Of a stretch of DNA of 14,590 nt, positions 14,156 to 14,590 are shown in pieces. Source of the DNA: Chloromonas sp. AAM2 (lineage: Eukaryota; Chlorophyta; Chlorophyceae; Chlamydomonadales; Chlamydomonadaceae); contig QAXH01006273.1 of the NCBI GenBank assembly GCA_004335635.1, positions 3,055 to 17,644 of the forward strand, written 5' to 3'. Positions within the stretch are counted from its first letter, which is position 1; every line of letters starts with the position of its first letter. The notes under the pieces are model-generated. The model saw only the letters and a program-made list of their open reading frames with translations. It ran no database searches and was not told the DNA's origin. The translations under genes were made by a program, and so were the position numbers.

Positions 14156-14581
14156 AGATGTGCTTAAGTTGGTAAATAATGCACAAGATGTTGGGTCTAA
14201 GGCGGCTCCAATATAGCAAAGTCGACCGCTTTCGGAACAAGGGACAGCTGAGGTGGCTAACAAACTTGTTACACCGGATTATTCTTCTAAGGAAAATCAA
14301 ACTACTGCTCCTCTTGAATCAAAAAAGGTGCGAAAGGTAAACGTAAAAGTTCTCCTTTTAGTAGTAATCCTGAGCCTATTAGTAGTACTACTGCAAATTA
14401 TACTGCTTATAGAGGTCCTGCCATAGATTCTATTGATAGTAGTATTATCGCAGACTGTGCTCAATCCCAAAATTTGATTATTAGTCCTGAAGAAATTAAC
14501 CAAGCCGAGAAAAAGGGCACAGGAAATGAAAAATTTCCTATTGGCATTGTTTTACACAAGAAAATTGTTGTAGTTCCGTAG
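14136..14581 (+). pseudogene. Unrecognised Ser/Lys-rich protein, frame-damaged
   Basis: I do not recognise the family. From the ATG at 14136 the frame reads M-T-F, a TAA at 14145, then KIKDVLKLVNNAQDVGSKAA, a TAG near 14214, and LSEQGTAEVANKLVTPDYSS into ESKK. At the A6 run 14321-14326 the reading moves to the -1 frame, as if one A had been lost, and stays open for 87 codons: KKGAKGKRKSSPFSSNPEPI, then a Ser/Thr-rich stretch, and finally SPEEINQAEKKGTGNEKFPI and IVVVP before the TAG at 14579-14581. The product would be a small hydrophilic protein of roughly 148 residues with a basic, Ser-rich middle. Two stops and one frameshift make it a pseudogene, but the damage is light compared with the maturase remnant. 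Confidence 0.45.
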
Positions 14582-14590
14582 TAATTTATA

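Noticed and set aside
14112..14503. Two minus-strand open frames (14112-14300, 14297-14503)
   Set aside because: Antisense to the plus-strand remnant that has a Shine-Dalgarno, an ATG and a better protein-like composition.
11309..14590. Intact group II intron ribozyme around the maturase remnant
   Set aside because: No convincing 5' GUGYG boundary or domain V hairpin found by eye; too little non-coding sequence remains on either side.

Overview
The window is AT-rich plastid DNA, most likely the chloroplast genome of a green alga of the Chlamydomonas kind (Chlorophyceae/Chlamydomonadales). Evidence: plastid-type L5, L14 and L16 genes in the conserved ribosomal-protein order; a very long, Lys/Asn/Ser-rich ycf1 (Tic214, the relative of C. 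reinhardtii ORF1995) with a polytopic N-terminus; long AT spacers rich in small repeats; and short GC-rich palindromes scattered through spacers and inside a gene, a habit typical of these plastomes.

Layout. On the minus strand, read right to left: rpl16 (2848-2435), rpl14 (1727-1368), rpl5 (1011-466), separated by AT spacers holding small hairpins and repeats. A 1.38 kb AT spacer with no recognisable gene separates rpl16 from the divergently transcribed ycf1 on the plus strand. ycf1 starts at 4233 behind a good Shine-Dalgarno sequence and continues to 11308, but it is broken at about 9071-9134 by a one-base frame change that coincides with a GC-rich perfect hairpin. A similar hairpin at 6021-6046 sits in the same gene without disturbing the frame. 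A 19-bp inverted repeat at 11444-11516 is the likely 3' end signal of ycf1.

The last 2.8 kb (about 11766-14581) has no intact gene, and its composition looks unlike ycf1. Reading it frame by frame shows a graveyard. (1) A group II intron-type reverse transcriptase/maturase/HNH protein, with RT N-terminal blocks, maturase (X) domain and zinc-HNH blocks in the correct order, broken by frameshifts and stops and lacking its YxDD palm. (2) Immediately overlapping it, a degraded trimeric dUTPase with four of five motifs still readable. (3) Two further unrecognised coding remnants whose overlapping ends and Shine-Dalgarno-like sequence suggest a once compact, prokaryote-like gene block. The best explanation is a decayed mobile, plasmid-like or phage/virus-like insertion downstream of ycf1.

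The ribosomal proteins and Tic214 are housekeeping functions (50S subunit; chloroplast protein import). The tail region is a fossil of foreign or selfish DNA, and with the ycf1 break it is the most interesting part of the window.
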